From positions 434,001 to 498,000 of the forward strand of contig SPDP01000003.1 in the NCBI GenBank assembly GCA_009360345.1: a stretch of DNA of 64,000 nucleotides, written 5' to 3'. Made by a program: the position numbers and the translations under genes. This document shows, piece by piece, positions 62,944 through 64,000 of the stretch; the stretch's first letter is position 1, and each line of letters begins with the position of its first letter. This DNA comes from Alcaligenaceae bacterium SAGV5 (lineage in GTDB: Bacteria > Pseudomonadota > Gammaproteobacteria > Burkholderiales > Burkholderiaceae_B). The notes beneath the pieces are model-generated. The model was not told the origin of the DNA. It saw only the letters and a program-made list of their open reading frames with translations, and made no database searches.

Positions 62944-63546
62944 ATGTCCGTCTCCCGCCTTGGGCGGTTCGCCGCATGCGCGGCCGCGGCCGGCGCCCTG
63001 GCCGCCGGCTGTGCCCCTCCCAACGATCCGCTGGCCTATACCCGCAACGAATTCGCGCGCACCGACACCTACTCGCGCGCCTACCCCAAGACGCCGGAGC
63101 GGGTGTGCGAGGCGGGCAAGCGTTCGCTGCTGAGCCAGGGATACACGCTGGCCGATGCCGGCGCGCGTTCGCTCGAGGGGCACAAGCAGTTCCAGAGCGG
63201 CGACAACTACAAGGAAATCACCTTCCACCTGGTGTGCGAACCCGATCACACCGGGACCAACCAGTCCATCGCCTTCGTGAACGCGGTCGAATCGACCTTC
63301 GCGCTGAAGAAGACCAACAACTCGGCCAGCGTCGGCGTCGGACTCCTGGGGTCGGTGTCCATGCCCTTCACCTCGTCCGACGACTCCATGGTCAAGACCG
63401 GCAGCGAGACGATCGCCTCGGGCGACTTCTACAGCCGCTTCTTCGCGCTGCTCGAACAATACATGCCGTCCGCTTCGCCCGCGGCCCAGGGCGACGCCAC
63501 GCCCCCCTCGCCCAAGGCGCCCGAGGGACCGACCAAGGCGCCTTAG
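62944..63546 (+). CDS. DUF2242 lipoprotein
   Basis: A 200-residue lipoprotein (lipobox LAAGC, residues 19-23). FARTDTYSRAYPKTPERVCEAGKRSLLSQGY is the DUF2242 core; a Pro/Ala tail follows residue 175. Function unknown. AGGAGG precedes the ATG. Confidence 0.88.
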   Translation: MSVSRLGRFAACAAAAGALAAGCAPPNDPLAYTRNEFARTDTYSRAYPKTPERVCEAGKRSLLSQGYTLADAGARSLEGHKQFQSGDNYKEITFHLVCEPDHTGTNQSIAFVNAVESTFALKKTNNSASVGVGLLGSVSMPFTSSDDSMVKTGSETIASGDFYSRFFALLEQYMPSASPAAQGDATPPSPKAPEGPTKAP

Positions 63547-63615
63547 GGACGCACGCCCATCCGCTAGAATGGTCGCGATGCTCCAGAACGGAGCCCCACG
63601 CCCGGAGACGTGCCC

Positions 63616-64000
63616 ATGGATCGCCCTGTCGCCCCGCCCCAACTGGCGGACTCCCGTCTTTTCAGAAACCAGGCCTACCTAGGCGGCGCATGGGTGGATG
63701 CCCGGGACGGCGCCACGTTTGCGGTCGACAATCCCGCCGACGGCACGGCGCTGGCCCGCGTCGCCAACCTGGACGCCTCCCAGACCGAGGAAGCCATCGC
63801 CGCGGCCCAGGCCGCCTTCGGTCCGTGGCGGGCCCGCACGGCCAAGGACCGGGCCGCCATCCTGCGGCGCTGGTTCGAACTGATACAGGCCCATGCCGAT
63901 GACCTGGCCGCGCTGATGACGTTGGAGCAAGGCAAGCCGCTGGCCGAAGCCAAGGGCGAAGTGGCCTATGCCGCCTCGTTCGTCGAATGGTTCGCCGAGC
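63616..64000 (+). CDS. gabD: NAD(P)-dependent succinate-semialdehyde dehydrogenase, N-terminal part
   Basis: Only 128 residues lie in the window. FRNQAYLGGAWVDARDGATFAVDNPADG, RAAILRRWFELI and LMTLEQGKPLAEAKGEVAYAASFVEWFAE are the aldehyde dehydrogenase N-terminus of the GabD subgroup. GGAGACG precedes the ATG. The catalytic Cys lies beyond the right edge, so the substrate is by homology only. Confidence 0.85.
   Translation, partial: MDRPVAPPQLADSRLFRNQAYLGGAWVDARDGATFAVDNPADGTALARVANLDASQTEEAIAAAQAAFGPWRARTAKDRAAILRRWFELIQAHADDLAALMTLEQGKPLAEAKGEVAYAASFVEWFAE

Overview
The window looks like a chromosomal segment of a GC-rich betaproteobacterium of the Alcaligenaceae, most likely Bordetella or a close relative. 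This rests on established family knowledge and on what is seen here: the block leuC-leuD-leuB-asd-fimV-truA, BrkB/YihY, three Bug-type (TctC) periplasmic receptors without permease genes, lapAB next to the heptose genes hldE-hldD, and GC-rich hairpin repeats between genes. No 16S rRNA gene is present, so the genus is an inference.

Layout. 1-9.5 kb: rhodanese (cut by the left edge), lapA-lapB-hldE-hldD (LPS assembly and heptose supply), comEA, cysM, an odd tonB-fragment/mltB junction behind a Fur-box-like site, a tandem UspA protein with an FNR-type site upstream, and two tiny overlapping genes. 9.6-21.0 kb: an integrated element with tyrosine integrase, AlpA-like regulator, primase-polymerase/helicase, origin-like DNA, a TerS-like gene, several unknown small genes, and a type II restriction-modification system with its own controller and C-boxes. 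It has split the host tRNA-Thr(CGU) gene in the anticodon loop; the two host halves sit at its two ends, and the element carries a complete replacement tRNA-Thr. The gene set resembles a phage satellite more than a full prophage. 21-36.6 kb: maiA, ispH-fkpB, a tannase-like lipoprotein, truA, fimV, asd, leuB-leuD-leuC, an M48 protease, aroC, a CBS protein, and five of the six repeat-element copies except the first and last. 35.8-42.7 kb: a GntR regulator divergent from a catabolic operon (isochorismatase/alpha-beta hydrolase fusion, amidohydrolase, Bug receptor, dihydroxyphthalate-decarboxylase-like protein, LigA-like and LigB-like extradiol dioxygenase subunits). 42.7-50.8 kb: yihY, wrbA, DUF2069, an FAD oxidase, then LysR-TauD-MqnA-like-Bug and a small secreted protein. 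50.9-57 kb: dusA, an orphan ParA-like ATPase, SGNH hydrolase, OpgC-like protein, zwf. 57-61 kb: LysR-Bug-ligK-ligI, part of the protocatechuate 4,5-cleavage route. 61-64 kb: PaaI-type thioesterase, puuD, a DUF2242 lipoprotein, and an aldehyde dehydrogenase cut by the right edge.

How the genes work together. The LigAB-like genes at 41.5 kb and ligK/ligI at 59-61 kb suggest meta-cleavage of aromatic or heteroaromatic acids, with Bug proteins as substrate binders. In the mobile element, the integrase and tRNA replacement maintain the insertion, AlpA and the primase probably drive excision and replication, and the R-M system protects or stabilises it. These roles come from protein families and layout; no database search was run. 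Start codons were picked from visible ribosome-binding sites and family N-termini.
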